DNA from: CAYQTL01 sp964420405
GTDB lineage: Bacteria; Acidobacteriota; Thermoanaerobaculia; Thermoanaerobaculales; Sulfomarinibacteraceae
Length of the DNA stretch: 56,244 nt
Direction: 5' to 3'
NCBI GenBank assembly: GCA_964420405.1
Contig: CAYQTL010000023.1
Coordinates: 1-56,244 of the forward strand
Under the pieces are notes generated by a model, which was not told the origin of the DNA, did not search any database, and saw only the letters and a list, made by a program, of their open reading frames with translations. This document shows positions 1 to 11,821 of the stretch, one piece after another. The stretch's first letter is position 1, and each line of letters opens with the position of its first letter. Both the position numbers and the translations under genes were made by a program.

Positions 1-973
1 CGCCGCCGCCGATATCGTGCAGCAGCCGGTACTCCTTCGGCACCCCCAGCAGCTCGCCCTCCAGGCTCGCCGAGCGCGGCCGGACGAGGGTGCGCAGCAC
101 GGTCGCCTCCTCCGGCTCGCCGGTGTCGCCGACCTGCTCGAGGTACGTCAGCGGCTCCACCGAGATCTCGCCGACCCCGCCCGCAGGCCGCAGCACGTTC
201 AGGAAGTAGGCGTCCTCGAACCCCACGAACGCCACCGACCTGGCCTCGACGAGATGGGGTGCCTTCAGCTTGGCACGCTTGAGCCGTTCCAGCTCGCCGT
301 CCGCCAGGTAGACCACGTCGCCCCACACCGCCAGGCGGCTGTTGCGCTCCTCTTCCCCGAGGTCCCGCAAGCCGGTCCCCACCGCCACCCACGAGCTCTC
401 CAGATCGCCGGTACGCCGGATCTCCACCTCCAGGCCGTACCCCGTCGCCGGCAACGCGACCCGCTTGGAGACCGCGGTCCCGCGGCCGTCCGACCACCGC
501 AGCACGACCTCGCGGTCCGACCGCTCCACCGCGTACAGCCGCTCGTCCACGGCCCCGCCCGACTCCACCAGCTGCAGCGGCAGCGCCCGCTCCGGCGCCG
601 GAACCGTCTGCACCAGGTCCAGCTCGCCGCCGTCGTCCCCCTCGTGCTCGAGCAGCACGTACGACGTCACCGCCGCGCCGCGGCTCGTCAGCGTCACCGC
701 GACGACGTCGTTGCGCAGCGTGAGCTCCTCCTCGGCCTGCCCCGCCACAGCCGCCTCGGCCGGCTCCTCCTCGTCCGCGTCCGCCTCGACCGGCACCTGA
801 TCCGGACCAGGCGCGCGCTCCGCCGACTCGCCCCCCGCCTTCCCGTCCGCGGCCGTCGCCGGTCCCCGCCGGTCGTCCGGTACGGGCGTGGGGGGCGGCG
901 GGGCGAACACCGCCGAGTACACCGCCAGGATGACGGCCGACAGGGCGAACGCGATCAGAAGCCTCTTCTCCAT
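1..973 (-). CDS. yidC: YidC membrane protein insertase, N-terminal part (cut by window edge)
   Basis: YidC inserts and folds inner-membrane proteins, alone or with SecYEG. The frame opens with ATG at 973 and runs off the left edge, giving about 324 codons. Residues 1-25 (MEKRLLIAFALSAVILAVYS) form the N-terminal membrane anchor of Gram-negative YidC. An acidic, Pro/Ala-rich linker follows, then the start of the periplasmic beta-supersandwich domain, with SYVLLEHEGDDGGELDLV and FVGFEDAYFLNVL recognisable. The catalytic five-helix core lies outside the window. The gene follows rnpA by 6 bp on the same strand, the usual rpmH-rnpA-yidC order, but yidD is absent from its normal place between rnpA and yidC. 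Confidence 0.93.
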   Translation of the reverse strand, partial: MEKRLLIAFALSAVILAVYSAVFAPPPPTPVPDDRRGPATAADGKAGGESAERAPGPDQVPVEADADEEEPAEAAVAGQAEEELTLRNDVVAVTLTSRGAAVTSYVLLEHEGDDGGELDLVQTVPAPERALPLQLVESGGAVDERLYAVERSDREVVLRWSDGRGTAVSKRVALPATGYGLEVEIRRTGDLESSWVAVGTGLRDLGEEERNSRLAVWGDVVYLADGELERLKRAKLKAPHLVEARSVAFVGFEDAYFLNVLRPAGGVGEISVEPLTYLEQVGDTGEPEEATVLRTLVRPRSASLEGELLGVPKEYRLLHDIGGG

Positions 974-979
974 CAGCGA

Positions 980-1378
980 TCACCCCCGCCCCGTCGTCCG
1001 TCGCCCGCCGGCCCGCTCAAGCAGCCGCTCAACCGACCGGTCGAACTCCGCGACCAGCTCCGACCACGGGGCGTCAGCGCAGCCTCGCCGGGCGTTGACC
1101 ACCACATCCAGGCCTCCATCCCACCTGGCCGGGAATCGGGTCCGGAAGAGCTCCCGGATCCGCCGCTTCGCCCGTACCCGGATGACCGCCCCGCCGACCT
1201 TGCGGGAGGCCGTCACGCCGAGCCGGACGGGACCTTCCGGACATTCGTCCTCGGTGCCTCGCCGGACCGCGAACAGCACCATCCAGCGTCCCGCGATCCG
1301 GACACCCTGCTCGTACGTCTTCAGGAAGTCGCGGCGCCGAGGCAGTCGGCACCGCCGCGGCAGGCTCTGACCCGTCAG
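980..1378 (-). CDS. rnpA: Ribonuclease P protein component
   Basis: RnpA is the protein subunit of RNase P, which trims the 5' leader of tRNA precursors. The family opening (RRCRLPRRRDFLKTYEQG) and the RNR-type RNA-binding helix (RVRAKRRIRELFR) are both present. No ATG, GTG or TTG lies in frame between the body of rpmH and the conserved opening. The best start is a CTG at 1378-1376 that overlaps the rpmH stop codon as CTGA, giving 132 residues, normal for the family. A second CTG five codons further in is possible. The much longer frame opening at 1570 only reads through rpmH out of frame. Translation is probably coupled to rpmH. Confidence 0.92.
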   Translation of the reverse strand: MTGQSLPRRCRLPRRRDFLKTYEQGVRIAGRWMVLFAVRRGTEDECPEGPVRLGVTASRKVGGAVIRVRAKRRIRELFRTRFPARWDGGLDVVVNARRGCADAPWSELVAEFDRSVERLLERAGGRRTTGRG

Positions 1379-1509
1379 ACCGCGATCCGCTTGCGACCTT
1401 TGCGCCGGCGGGCGCTGAGCACCTTCCGTCCACCCTTCGTCCTCATCCGGACGCGGAACCCGTGCACCTTCTTGCGCCGCCGGTTGTTCGGTTGAAACGT
1501 CCTCTTCAT
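1375..1509 (-). CDS. rpmH: 50S ribosomal protein bL34
   Basis: bL34 is a small basic protein of the large ribosomal subunit. The 44 residues begin MKRTFQPNNRRRKKVHGFRV and end RRRKGRKRIAV, matching the family end to end. It is the first gene of the leftward rpmH-rnpA-yidC operon and is preceded by a good sigma70-type promoter. Its TGA stop shares bases with the CTG proposed as the start of rnpA. It diverges from dnaA, a very common arrangement near bacterial origins. Confidence 0.97.
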   Translation of the reverse strand: MKRTFQPNNRRRKKVHGFRVRMRTKGGRKVLSARRRKGRKRIAV

Positions 1510-1541
1510 GATGCCTGGTTCTCCCTCCAACCGGACGCGGC

Positions 1542-1570
1542 ACGCTATCCGATGCCGACCCGCCTGTCAA
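1542..1570 (-). promoter_or_regulatory. Promoter of the rpmH operon
   Basis: On the minus strand a perfect -35 box TTGACA (1570-1565) is followed by exactly 17 bp and TAGCGT (1547-1542) as -10. It points into rpmH, with a leader of about 25 nt. The same TAGCGT -10 and 17-bp spacer recur ahead of tRNA-Glu. Confidence 0.7.
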
Positions 1571-1592
1571 GCCACGTCGTCCCGCCCCGTGC

Positions 1593-1598
1593 TATGCT
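1593..1598 (+). promoter_or_regulatory. Candidate -10 box of dnaA
   Basis: TATGCT lies 10 nt before the chosen dnaA ATG, so the transcript would have a leader of only a few bases. No clear -35 and no Shine-Dalgarno sequence are visible. The hexamer overlaps the ATG at 1594, which argues against using that earlier ATG as the start. Confidence 0.45.
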
Positions 1599-1608
1599 GA
1601 CCCACTCC

Positions 1609-2904
1609 ATGGACGCGTGGCACGAGCTCCAACCCCATCTTCGCCAGATGATCGGCGACGACGAGTACTCCACCTGGATCGCCCCCCTCGAGGTGGTCGC
1701 CAGCGACGACCGCCGTGTGCTCCTCGCCAGCTCCAACCCGATCGTCACCGACTGGGTCCGCGACCACATCCTGCGTGACATCGAGACCGTCGCCCGGTCG
1801 CGATACGGCGCGGCGTTCCGGGTCGAGCTGCAAGCTCGCACGCCCGCCGGCGACCACCCTCCCGACGCGACCGACCAGCCGGCCCGCATCGCGTCCCACC
1901 CCCTCAACCCGGCCTTCACCTTCGAGCGGTTCGTGATCGGACCCTCGAACCAGTTCGCGGCCGCCGCCGCCGAGGCGGTCGCCGACGCCCCCGGCTCCAC
2001 CTACAACCCGCTGTACGTCTACGGTGGTTCCGGCCTCGGCAAGACCCACCTCCTGCACGCCATCGCCCACCGCGTCGCGCAGCGCGCGCCGCACCTGAAG
2101 GTCACCTACCTGACCACCGAGCAGTTCGTCAACGACCTGATCAACTGCATCCGGCGACAGCAGATGGACGACTTCCGCCAGGCGGTCCGCGGCGTCCATG
2201 TCCTGCTGCTCGACGACATCCAGTTCATCGCCGGCAAGGAGCGCACCCAGGAGGAGTTCTTCCACACCTTCAACACCCTCCAGTCCACCGGCCGACAGGT
2301 GGTGTTCACCTCAGACGCCCGACCCGCCGACATCCCGGGGCTCGAGGAGCGCCTCCGCTCCCGTTTCCTCCAGGGCCTGCTCGCGGATATCCAACCGCCC
2401 GATCTCGAGACCCGCTGCGCGATCCTCCGCGAGAAGGCCCGCGCCGCCGGGCGCGAGCTTCCCGAGGATGTCGTCCTGTTCATCTCACGTCGCGTCCAGA
2501 AGAACGTCCGCGAGCTCGAAGGCTGCCTCAACCGAACCATCGCCTACGCCCAGCTCAAGAACACCCGCATCACCGTCGACGTGGTCCGCAGCGCGCTGTT
2601 CGAGATCCTGCCCGACGAGCGGCAGACCACGCCGGCCGACGTCATCCGCTTCGTCGCCCAGCACTACGGGGTCCGGGTCGCCGACCTGAAGGGACGCTCC
2701 AACCGGCGGTCCATCGCCATGCCGCGCCAGGTGGCGATGTTCCTGATCCGCGACATCCTCGAGCTCAGCTTCCCGGAGATCGGCAAGATCTTCGGCAAGC
2801 ACCACTCCACGGTGATGTACGCGGTCGACGCGATCCAGTCCCTGCGCCAGTCGAACCCGGACTTCGACGCCACCCTGACCTCGTTCCGCGAGCACTTCGA
2901 GTGA
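1609..2904 (+). CDS. dnaA: Chromosomal replication initiator DnaA
   Basis: DnaA binds DnaA boxes at oriC, melts the origin and loads the replicative helicase. The 431-residue product has a short domain I (MDAWHELQPHLRQMIGDDEY), a reduced domain II, and an AAA+ domain with Walker A GGSGLGKTH (K145) and Walker B LLLDDIQF. It ends in the DNA-binding helix-turn-helix with the signature IFGKHHSTVMYA. The ATG at 1609 places the family start directly before domain I. An ATG five codons earlier falls inside the likely -10 box. The gene diverges from rpmH and is followed by the probable origin. Confidence 0.97.
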   Translation: MDAWHELQPHLRQMIGDDEYSTWIAPLEVVASDDRRVLLASSNPIVTDWVRDHILRDIETVARSRYGAAFRVELQARTPAGDHPPDATDQPARIASHPLNPAFTFERFVIGPSNQFAAAAAEAVADAPGSTYNPLYVYGGSGLGKTHLLHAIAHRVAQRAPHLKVTYLTTEQFVNDLINCIRRQQMDDFRQAVRGVHVLLLDDIQFIAGKERTQEEFFHTFNTLQSTGRQVVFTSDARPADIPGLEERLRSRFLQGLLADIQPPDLETRCAILREKARAAGRELPEDVVLFISRRVQKNVRELEGCLNRTIAYAQLKNTRITVDVVRSALFEILPDERQTTPADVIRFVAQHYGVRVADLKGRSNRRSIAMPRQVAMFLIRDILELSFPEIGKIFGKHHSTVMYAVDAIQSLRQSNPDFDATLTSFREHFE

Positions 2905-3135
2905 GCCCTCCACAGCCGTCCTGCGGATCGCCTGTGGAGCCGCTGTGGACGGCTGTGGAGTCCACAGCCGTCCACAGACCGTCCGCAGACGCCTCCGCAG
3001 GCGCCGCCGGTCCGATCCCCCCGGCTGGCGGTGACTTGCCCAGTCCTCCGCAGATTCCACCGGCTCGACGATGACTATTTTCTATGCTATATTGCGATCC
3101 GAGAGAGACTTAGTCCTTCGTCGTGGGGTTGCTCC
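2905..3135 (+). other. Probable replication origin (oriC) in the dnaA-dnaN gap
   Basis: Six copies of the DnaA-box core TCCACA (consensus TTATCCACA) lie within 68 bp. They start at 2909, 2961 and 2971 on the plus strand and cover 2933-2938, 2944-2949 and 2954-2959 on the minus strand. The central pair is head-to-head. Degenerate TCCGCAG copies follow at 2982, 2994 and 3047. At 3071-3093 lies a short AT-rich run, a strong contrast with the very GC-rich surroundings and a candidate unwinding element that also carries the dnaN promoter. The position next to dnaA is typical. Box activity is inferred from sequence only. Confidence 0.72.
3065..3093 (+). promoter_or_regulatory. Promoter of dnaN
   Basis: TCGACG (3065-3070, 4 of 6 matches to TTGACA), a 17-bp spacer and TATATT (3088-3093, 5 of 6). 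A second -10-like TATGCT overlaps at 3083-3088. The leader to the dnaN ATG would be about 35 nt. Confidence 0.55.
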
Positions 3136-4239
3136 ATGGAACTCAAGCTACAGCGAAACCTCGTCCTGCAAGAGCTTTCCCTCCTCCAGGGCGTGGTCGA
3201 GCACCGCACCACCATCCCGATCCTGTCGAGCATCCTCGCCGAGGCGGCCGGCAGCTCGCTGCGATTGACGGCCACCGACCTCGACATGACCATCCTCACC
3301 CAGTGCCCCGCCGAGGTTCGCGGCGACGGCCGCCTCACCCTCGAGAGCCGGGTCTTCCAAAACCTCGTCCGCAGCCTGCCCGAGGACGACTTCGTCCTGC
3401 GCCAGGACGGTGACGTGGTCGAGCTGTCCAGCGGCCGCTTCCGGTCGCGTCTGGCGGTGACGGATCCGGCGGAATACCCGACCGTTCCCGCCGTGCCGCC
3501 GGGGGACGACTACTGGCTCCCGCTCGACCTGTTCCAGGTCATGATCGACCGGGTCGTGTTCGCCATCACCAAGGACGACCCCAAGTTCCAGCTCAACGGC
3601 GCACTGGTGAAGCTGCTCCCGGGTGAGATCGAGATCGCGGCCACCGACGGCCATCGGCTCGCTATGGTCCGCGCCTCCACGCCGGAGGGCCCGCCGCCGT
3701 TCGAGCAGCAGCTCTTTCCCCGCAAGCTGCTGACCGAGTTCGCCCGGTTCGACCAGGAGCGGGTCGCGATCTCTTGTGGTGACAACCACCTCGGCTTCCG
3801 CATGGGGGATCGTACGCTGGTGTCGCGGATCGTCGAGCTGCGGTTCCCGCAGTACGAGCGGGTGATCGTGCGCGACAACCCCGGCCGCGCGCGGGTCGAC
3901 CGCGAGCAGATTCTCGCCTCGCTGCGGCGTGTCAGCCTGATGGCGCACGAGAAGGCCCGCGGCGTGCGGCTCCGGTTCGACCCGCCCGGCGAGCTCGTGC
4001 TGCGCTCGATCGGCCACGAGCGCGGCAGCGCGGAGGAGACCCTCGGGATCTCCTACCAGGGCGACGCGCTCGAGATCGCCCTCAACGCCGGCTACCTGAT
4101 CGACGTCCTCCAGGCGCTCGACTGCCACACGATCGAGATCCAGCTGAAGGACGGCAACACGCAGTGCGTGGTGGTGCCGATCGAGGACGACCCCCGGCTC
4201 GAGGAGTACATCTACGTCCTGATGCCGATGAGGGTCTGA
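3136..4239 (+). CDS. dnaN: DNA polymerase III sliding clamp (beta subunit)
   Basis: DnaN forms the ring-shaped processivity clamp that tethers polymerase III to DNA. The 367-residue length and three-fold clamp architecture are normal for the family. The product begins MELKLQRNLVLQELSLLQGV and ends with the conserved VVVPIEDDPRLEEYIYVLMP-type tail. The frame could extend upstream to 3031, but that stretch is the intergenic AT-rich promoter region, so ATG 3136 is preferred. recF follows after 5 bp. Confidence 0.97.
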   Translation: MELKLQRNLVLQELSLLQGVVEHRTTIPILSSILAEAAGSSLRLTATDLDMTILTQCPAEVRGDGRLTLESRVFQNLVRSLPEDDFVLRQDGDVVELSSGRFRSRLAVTDPAEYPTVPAVPPGDDYWLPLDLFQVMIDRVVFAITKDDPKFQLNGALVKLLPGEIEIAATDGHRLAMVRASTPEGPPPFEQQLFPRKLLTEFARFDQERVAISCGDNHLGFRMGDRTLVSRIVELRFPQYERVIVRDNPGRARVDREQILASLRRVSLMAHEKARGVRLRFDPPGELVLRSIGHERGSAEETLGISYQGDALEIALNAGYLIDVLQALDCHTIEIQLKDGNTQCVVVPIEDDPRLEEYIYVLMPMRV

Positions 4240-4244
4240 GCGGG

Positions 4245-5357
4245 TTGGAGCTCGAGCGAATCCGCGCGGCCGGGTTCCGCAACCTGGCCGACGCCACGGT
4301 CGGGCTCGGCGGCGGCCCGGTGCTGGTCGTGGGCCCCAACGGCGCCGGCAAGACCAGCCTCCTCGAGGCGGTGGCGGTGCTGGGGAACCTGCAATCCTTC
4401 CGCACCTCCCACCTCCGCCGTGTCGCCACCCACGGCCGCGACGGCTTCCTCCTCGAGGGGACCGTCCGACGCGACGGGCGCTCGGTCCGGATCGCCCAGC
4501 AGGTCGAGCTCGGGCCGCCGTTGCGCCGCTGTCTCTCGGTGGACGGCGCCGACGCCGACGTCGGCCTGTACCTCCAGCAGCTGCCCGTGGTCGCTCTGAC
4601 CGCCGACGACCGCGAGCTGGTGCTCGGTCCCCCCGGCCGGCGCCGGTCGTTTCTGGACCGGACCGCCTTCCTTCTCGACGCACGGGTGCTGGACCGCGTG
4701 CGGGTTTATCAGCGGACCCTGCGCCAGCGCAACGCGGCACTCGCCGCCGGCGCGCCCGACCTGGAGCTGGAGCCCTGGGACGCGGCGCTGGCGGTCGCGG
4801 GCGCGTCCCTGGTCCGTCACCGCGCCGCGCTCGTCGAGCGTCTCCGGGCGCCGTTCGCCGAGGTGCTGTGTGCGATCGCCGGCGATACCCAGGCGGCGGT
4901 CGAGCTCGTCTACCGCGGAGACCCCGATGTCGCTCTCGACGCCGGGCTCGACGAGCTGGAAATCGCCTACGGAGCGAGGTATAATGAGACGCGGGCGCGG
5001 GACCGCCAGGCGGGGTTCACCGTCGACGGCCCCCATCGCCACGAGATGGGACTGCGCGTCGGTGGCCGCCCGGTCCGCGACGTGCTCAGCTCCGGACAGA
5101 CGAAGGTGGTGGCGGCGGCGCTCCGACTCGCGGCACTCGCCCTGGTCGAGGCCGCGCGCGGCGAGCGGATGCCCGTGGTGATCGACGACGTGGACGCCGA
5201 GTTGGACGTGACCAGGCTCGACCGGCTCGTGGCGTGCCTCGGCAGGGGCCGCCAGCTGCTCCTGTCCAGCGCTCACGACGAGCTCGTCGCGGCGAGGATG
5301 GGCGACGCCACCCGCCTGACGATCGAACACGGCGCCTGCACACGGCGCGAGAGGTAG
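4245..5357 (+). CDS. recF: DNA replication and repair protein RecF
   Basis: RecF is an SMC-like ATPase that helps load RecA at single-strand gaps. The 370 residues include Walker A GPNGAGKTS with its lysine at residue 36, the signature region LSSGQTKVVAAALRLA and Walker B VVIDDVDAELD. The start is taken as TTG 4245, 5 bp after the dnaN stop, which gives the expected N-terminus LELERIRAAGFRNL. An upstream extension of the frame would overlap dnaN. It lies in the dnaN-recF-gyrB-gyrA cluster. Confidence 0.95.
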   Translation: MELERIRAAGFRNLADATVGLGGGPVLVVGPNGAGKTSLLEAVAVLGNLQSFRTSHLRRVATHGRDGFLLEGTVRRDGRSVRIAQQVELGPPLRRCLSVDGADADVGLYLQQLPVVALTADDRELVLGPPGRRRSFLDRTAFLLDARVLDRVRVYQRTLRQRNAALAAGAPDLELEPWDAALAVAGASLVRHRAALVERLRAPFAEVLCAIAGDTQAAVELVYRGDPDVALDAGLDELEIAYGARYNETRARDRQAGFTVDGPHRHEMGLRVGGRPVRDVLSSGQTKVVAAALRLAALALVEAARGERMPVVIDDVDAELDVTRLDRLVACLGRGRQLLLSSAHDELVAARMGDATRLTIEHGACTRRER

Positions 5358-5362
5358 CATCG

Positions 5363-7755
5363 ATGGCCGACACCTACACCGCCGAGAACATCAAGGTCCT
5401 CAAGGGTCTCGAGGCGGTTCGCAAGCGTCCCGGAATGTACATCGGCGACGTCGACGACGTCGCCGGCCTCCACCACATGGTGTGGGAGGTGGTGGACAAC
5501 TCGATCGACGAGGCCCAGGCCGGGTACTGCGACACGGTCGAGGTGACGATCCACGCCGACCACACCATCACCGTCGCCGACAACGGCCGCGGCATCCCGG
5601 TCGACATCCACCGCGACACCGCCCGCCCGGCGGCCGAGGTCATCATGACCGAGCTGCACGCGGGCGGGAAGTTCGACTCCAACTCGTACAAGGTCTCCGG
5701 CGGCCTCCACGGCGTCGGCGTCAGCGTCGTCAACTTCCTGTCGGAGTGGCTGCACCTGGAGATCCACCGAGACGGGAGGGTCTGGCAGCAGGCGTACCGC
5801 CGAGGCGTCCCCCAGGGCGCCCTCACCGCGGTCGGCAGGACCGGCCGCACCGGCACCATCGTCAGCTTCAAGCCGGACCCGGAAATCTTCACCGTCCTCG
5901 AGTTCCATCCCGACCTGCTGGTCCGCCACCTGCGGGAGCTCGCGTTCCTCAACTCCGGCGTCCGGATCCTGTTCCACGACGAGGGCTCGGAACGAACCGA
6001 GGCGTTCCGCTTCGACGGCGGCCTGGTCGAGTTCACGCGCTACCTGAACCGCTCCAAGAACCCGCTCCACGACGAACCCATCAACCTCGTCGACGATCGT
6101 GAGGACGGCGAGCGTGTCGAGGTCGCGCTCCAGTGGCACGACGGCTACAACGAGAACGTCCTGCCATTTACGAACACCGTCTTCAACCGCGACGGCGGCG
6201 CCCACCTGTCCGGCTTCCGGGCGGCCCTGACCCGCACCATCAACCTCTACGCCCAGGAGCAGAACCTCCTCAAGGGCCTCAAGGAGAACCTCTCGGGCGA
6301 GGACGTCCGCGAGGGCCTCACGGCGATCATCGCGGTGCGCGTGCGCGAGCCACGGTTCTCCAGCCAGACCAAGGACAAGCTCGTCTCCTCGGAGGTCAAG
6401 GGCTGGGTCGAGTCGGTCGTCAACGAGCGTCTCGCGGTCTACTTCGAGGAGAACCCGGCGGTCGCCCGACGCATCGTGTCCAAGTGTCTCGACTCCGCCC
6501 GCGCGCGCGAAGCCGCTCGCAAGGCGCGCGAGCTCACCCGCCGCAAGAGCGCCCTCGAGACCTCCGCCCTTCCGGGCAAGCTCGCCGACTGCTCCGAGCG
6601 GGATCCCTCCCGTGCCGAGCTGTTCATCGTCGAGGGTGACTCGGCCGGAGGCTCGGCCAAGCAGGGCCGCGACCGGCGGTTCCAGGCGATCCTGCCGCTG
6701 CGGGGCAAGATTCTGAACGTCGAGAAGGCTCGCTTCGACCGGATGCTGTCGAGCGAGGAGATCCGCGCCATCATCCAGTGCCTCGGCACCGGCATCGGCA
6801 AGGACGAGTTCGACCCGTTGAAGGTGCGCTACCACCACATCATCATCATGACCGACGCCGACGTCGACGGGTCGCACATCCGGACGCTCCTGCTGACCTT
6901 CTTCTACCGCCAGATGCGGGAGCTGGTCGACCGCGGCCACCTCTTCATCGCGCAGCCGCCGCTGTACAAGGTCAGCCGCAAGAAGCAGGAGGTCTACCTC
7001 AAGGACGACGCCGAGCTGTCGCGCTTCCTGCTCGACCGCGTCGAGGACGAGTTCCAGCTCGAGGTCGCCTCGTCGGGGCTGCGGCTCGCCGGCCGCGATC
7101 TCCGCACCGCGATCCTCTCCGCCCAGGCGTGGCTGGACACCCTGCAGCAGCTCGAGCGGCGCGGGTGGCCCCCCGACGTGGTCGAGACCGCCCTCGAGCT
7201 CGACCGCACCTGGGAACGGGACAACCTCGGCGCCGGCTACGCCGATCGCCTCGCCGGCGCCTTGCGGGAGCTCGGCTACGACGACGTCCGGGTGGAGCTC
7301 GACGAGGAGCACGGCGTCCGCGAGGTCGTGTGCCGGGTGGGGGTGAACGGCCGCGCCTGGGACGCCCGGCTCGGACGCGTCCTGGAGAAGAGCGGTCACT
7401 TCCGCCGGGCGCGCCAGCAGCTCGAGCGGGTCGACGGCCTGCGACTCGGCCCCTACCACCTCGAGCGCAACGGCGACCGCGAAACCCTCGCCACCTTGCG
7501 CGAGCTCGTCGAGCACGTGTACGACGTCGCCAACCGCGGCCTCAACATCCAACGCTACAAGGGCCTCGGTGAGATGAACCCGAGCCAGCTGTGGCAGACG
7601 ACGATGGATCCAGCCACCCGCCGGCTGCTGCAGGTCACCATCGAGGACGCCGCCGCCGCCGACAACCTGTTCACCGTCCTCATGGGCGACGCCGTCGAGC
7701 CGCGGCGCCAGTTCATCGAAACCAACGCCCTCGAGGCGCGCAACCTGGACATCTA

Positions 7756-7756
<1 letters not shown>
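5363..7756 (+). CDS. gyrB: DNA gyrase subunit B
   Basis: GyrB supplies the ATPase and TOPRIM functions of gyrase, which introduces negative supercoils. The product has 797 residues, the long E. coli-like type. The GHKL ATPase begins at GLEAVRKRPGMYIGDV and contains the VVDNSIDEA motif. The TOPRIM motif is ELFIVEGDSAGGSAKQGRD with catalytic Glu424, followed by LRGKILNVEKA and the DADVDGSHI metal site. A TOPRIM insert of roughly 170 residues and the C-terminal QRYKGLGEMNP motif complete it. Its TAA stop overlaps the gyrA ATG by one base (TAATG). Confidence 0.98.
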
Positions 7757-10281
<2,525 letters not shown>

Positions 10282-10310
10282 CACCCGGCCCGCGGCGGGC
10301 CGCCGCCGTC

Positions 10311-10868
10311 GTGCCCGCCGCAGCTGAGCCGCGGCGGATCCCGCCGGTGGTGCTCCTCCACCAGGAGGGGATCCTGGCGCTGCTGGCGTTGCTCGGGCTC
10401 GCCTTCCGCCCCGGTGGCCCGCTTCCGTGGCTCGCCCCCGAGGGCCCGCTCCTCGTCTCCGTCGCGGCCGGAGCAACCGCCGGGCTCGCTCTCGGCGGCA
10501 TCCTCTGGCTGCTGCGCCACACCCCCCCGCTGGCCCGGCTCGAGCGGTGGCAGCGTCGGCTGCTGCGGGACTGGACCACCACCGACGCCGTCGCGGTCGC
10601 GCTCCTGTCGGGGCTCGCCGAGGAGGCGCTGCTGCGGGCCCTGGTGCAGCCCGTGGTCGGATTGGTTCCCGCGGCGCTGCTGTTCTCCCTGCTGCACGTG
10701 GTGCCGGACCGCAGGCTGTGGGCCTGGCCGGCGGTGGCCCTGGTGCTGGGTCTCGCTCTCGGCAGCCTGTACGAGGTCGCCGGCTACCCGGCCGCCGCCA
10801 CCGCCCACGCGGCGGTGAACCTGCTCGCCATGCGACGGCTGCGGTCCAGCCACGGCAGGTGCGCCTGA
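10311..10868 (+). CDS. CPBP-family intramembrane metalloprotease-like protein
   Basis: The 185-residue membrane protein opens with GTG at 10311, 29 bp after gyrA. It has several hydrophobic segments and all the family motifs: EExxxR (E104-E105-ALL-R109), a second-helix histidine in LFSLLHVVP and the C-terminal AHAAVNLLA. CPBP (CAAX protease / bacteriocin-processing) proteins resemble the eukaryotic prenyl-protein protease Rce1. The bacterial substrate is usually unknown, and nothing nearby suggests one here. An inverted repeat GGCCCGC/GCGGGCC lies between gyrA and this gene. Confidence 0.82.
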   Translation: MPAAAEPRRIPPVVLLHQEGILALLALLGLAFRPGGPLPWLAPEGPLLVSVAAGATAGLALGGILWLLRHTPPLARLERWQRRLLRDWTTTDAVAVALLSGLAEEALLRALVQPVVGLVPAALLFSLLHVVPDRRLWAWPAVALVLGLALGSLYEVAGYPAAATAHAAVNLLAMRRLRSSHGRCA

Positions 10869-10899
10869 TCGGGACCGACCCGAGCGGCGGCATCGTGTG

Positions 10900-10905
10900 T
10901 ACAAT
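10900..10905 (+). promoter_or_regulatory. -10 box ahead of pdxS
   Basis: TACAAT (5 of 6 matches to TATAAT) lies 28 bp before the pdxS ATG. It is followed by a strong Shine-Dalgarno sequence, GAGGAGGTG, just upstream of 10934. No convincing -35 is visible. Confidence 0.5.
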
Positions 10906-10933
10906 GCCGGGCCGGGCCGAGGAGGTGGTGACG

Positions 10934-11821
10934 ATGCGATTCGACGACCCGGGGTTCACCCCCAAGGTAGGGCTGGCGGAGATGCTCAAGGGCGGCGTCA
11001 TCATGGACGTCACCTCCGCCGAGCAGGCGAAGATCGCCGAGGACGCCGGTGCGGCGGCGGTGATGGCGCTCGAGCGGGTCCCCGCCGACATCCGCGTGCA
11101 GGGCGGCGTCGCCCGCATGGCGGCGGTCGAGAAGATCCAGGAGATCCAGGACACGGTCTCGATTCCGGTCATGGCCAAGTGCCGGATCGGGCATGTCGCG
11201 GAGGCGCGGATCCTCGAGGCGCTCGAGGTGGACTTCATCGACGAGAGCGAGGTCCTGACCCCCGCCGACGACGAGAACCACGTCGAGAAGCACCGCTTCG
11301 CGGTGCCCTTCGTGTGCGGCTGCCGCAACCTCGGGGAGGCGCTGCGCAGGATCGGCGAGGGTGCGGCGATGATGCGCACCAAGGGAGAGGCCGGGTCCGG
11401 CGACATCGTCGAGGCCGTCCGCCACCTGCGCGCCGTCCAGCGCGGCATCCGCACGCTCACGATCCTCGACGAGCACGAGCGGATGGCCGCCGCCAAGGAG
11501 CTGCAGGCTCCCTACGAGCTCGTCTGCTGGGTCGCCGAGAGCGGCCGCCTGCCGGTGCCCAACTTCGCCGCCGGCGGCGTCGCGACGCCGGCGGACGCGG
11601 CGCTGTGCATGATGCTCGGCGCCGAGGCGGTGTTCGTGGGCTCCGGCATCTTCAAGTCCGCCGATCCCGCCCACCGCGCCCGCGCCATCGTGCAGGCGGT
11701 CACCCATTGGCAGGATCCGGCCCGGCTGGCCGACATCTCCCGCGGCCTCGGCGAGCCCATGTCCGGGCTCGAGGCCGGCAAGCTGACCCCGGAGGAGATG
11801 CTGTCCCGCCGAGGATGGTGA
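10934..11821 (+). CDS. pdxS: Pyridoxal 5'-phosphate synthase, lyase subunit PdxS
   Basis: PdxS condenses ribose 5-phosphate, glyceraldehyde 3-phosphate and ammonia into pyridoxal 5'-phosphate (deoxyxylulose-independent pathway). The 295-residue length is standard. Family blocks GGVIMDVTSAEQAKIAEDAG, ALERVPADIR and DFIDESEVLTPADDENHVEK are all present, and FAAGGVATPADAALCMMLGA closes the barrel. The ATG at 10934 follows a strong ribosome binding site. The ATG at 10904 lies inside the -10 box and is rejected. The stop overlaps the pdxT start (TGATG). Confidence 0.97.
   Translation: MRFDDPGFTPKVGLAEMLKGGVIMDVTSAEQAKIAEDAGAAAVMALERVPADIRVQGGVARMAAVEKIQEIQDTVSIPVMAKCRIGHVAEARILEALEVDFIDESEVLTPADDENHVEKHRFAVPFVCGCRNLGEALRRIGEGAAMMRTKGEAGSGDIVEAVRHLRAVQRGIRTLTILDEHERMAAAKELQAPYELVCWVAESGRLPVPNFAAGGVATPADAALCMMLGAEAVFVGSGIFKSADPAHRARAIVQAVTHWQDPARLADISRGLGEPMSGLEAGKLTPEEMLSRRGW

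Noticed and set aside
10287..10301. GGCCCGC/GCGGGCC inverted repeat after gyrA as an intrinsic terminator
   Set aside because: It has no U-tract and almost no loop, and it lies just before the next same-strand gene. Such GC palindromes arise easily here.
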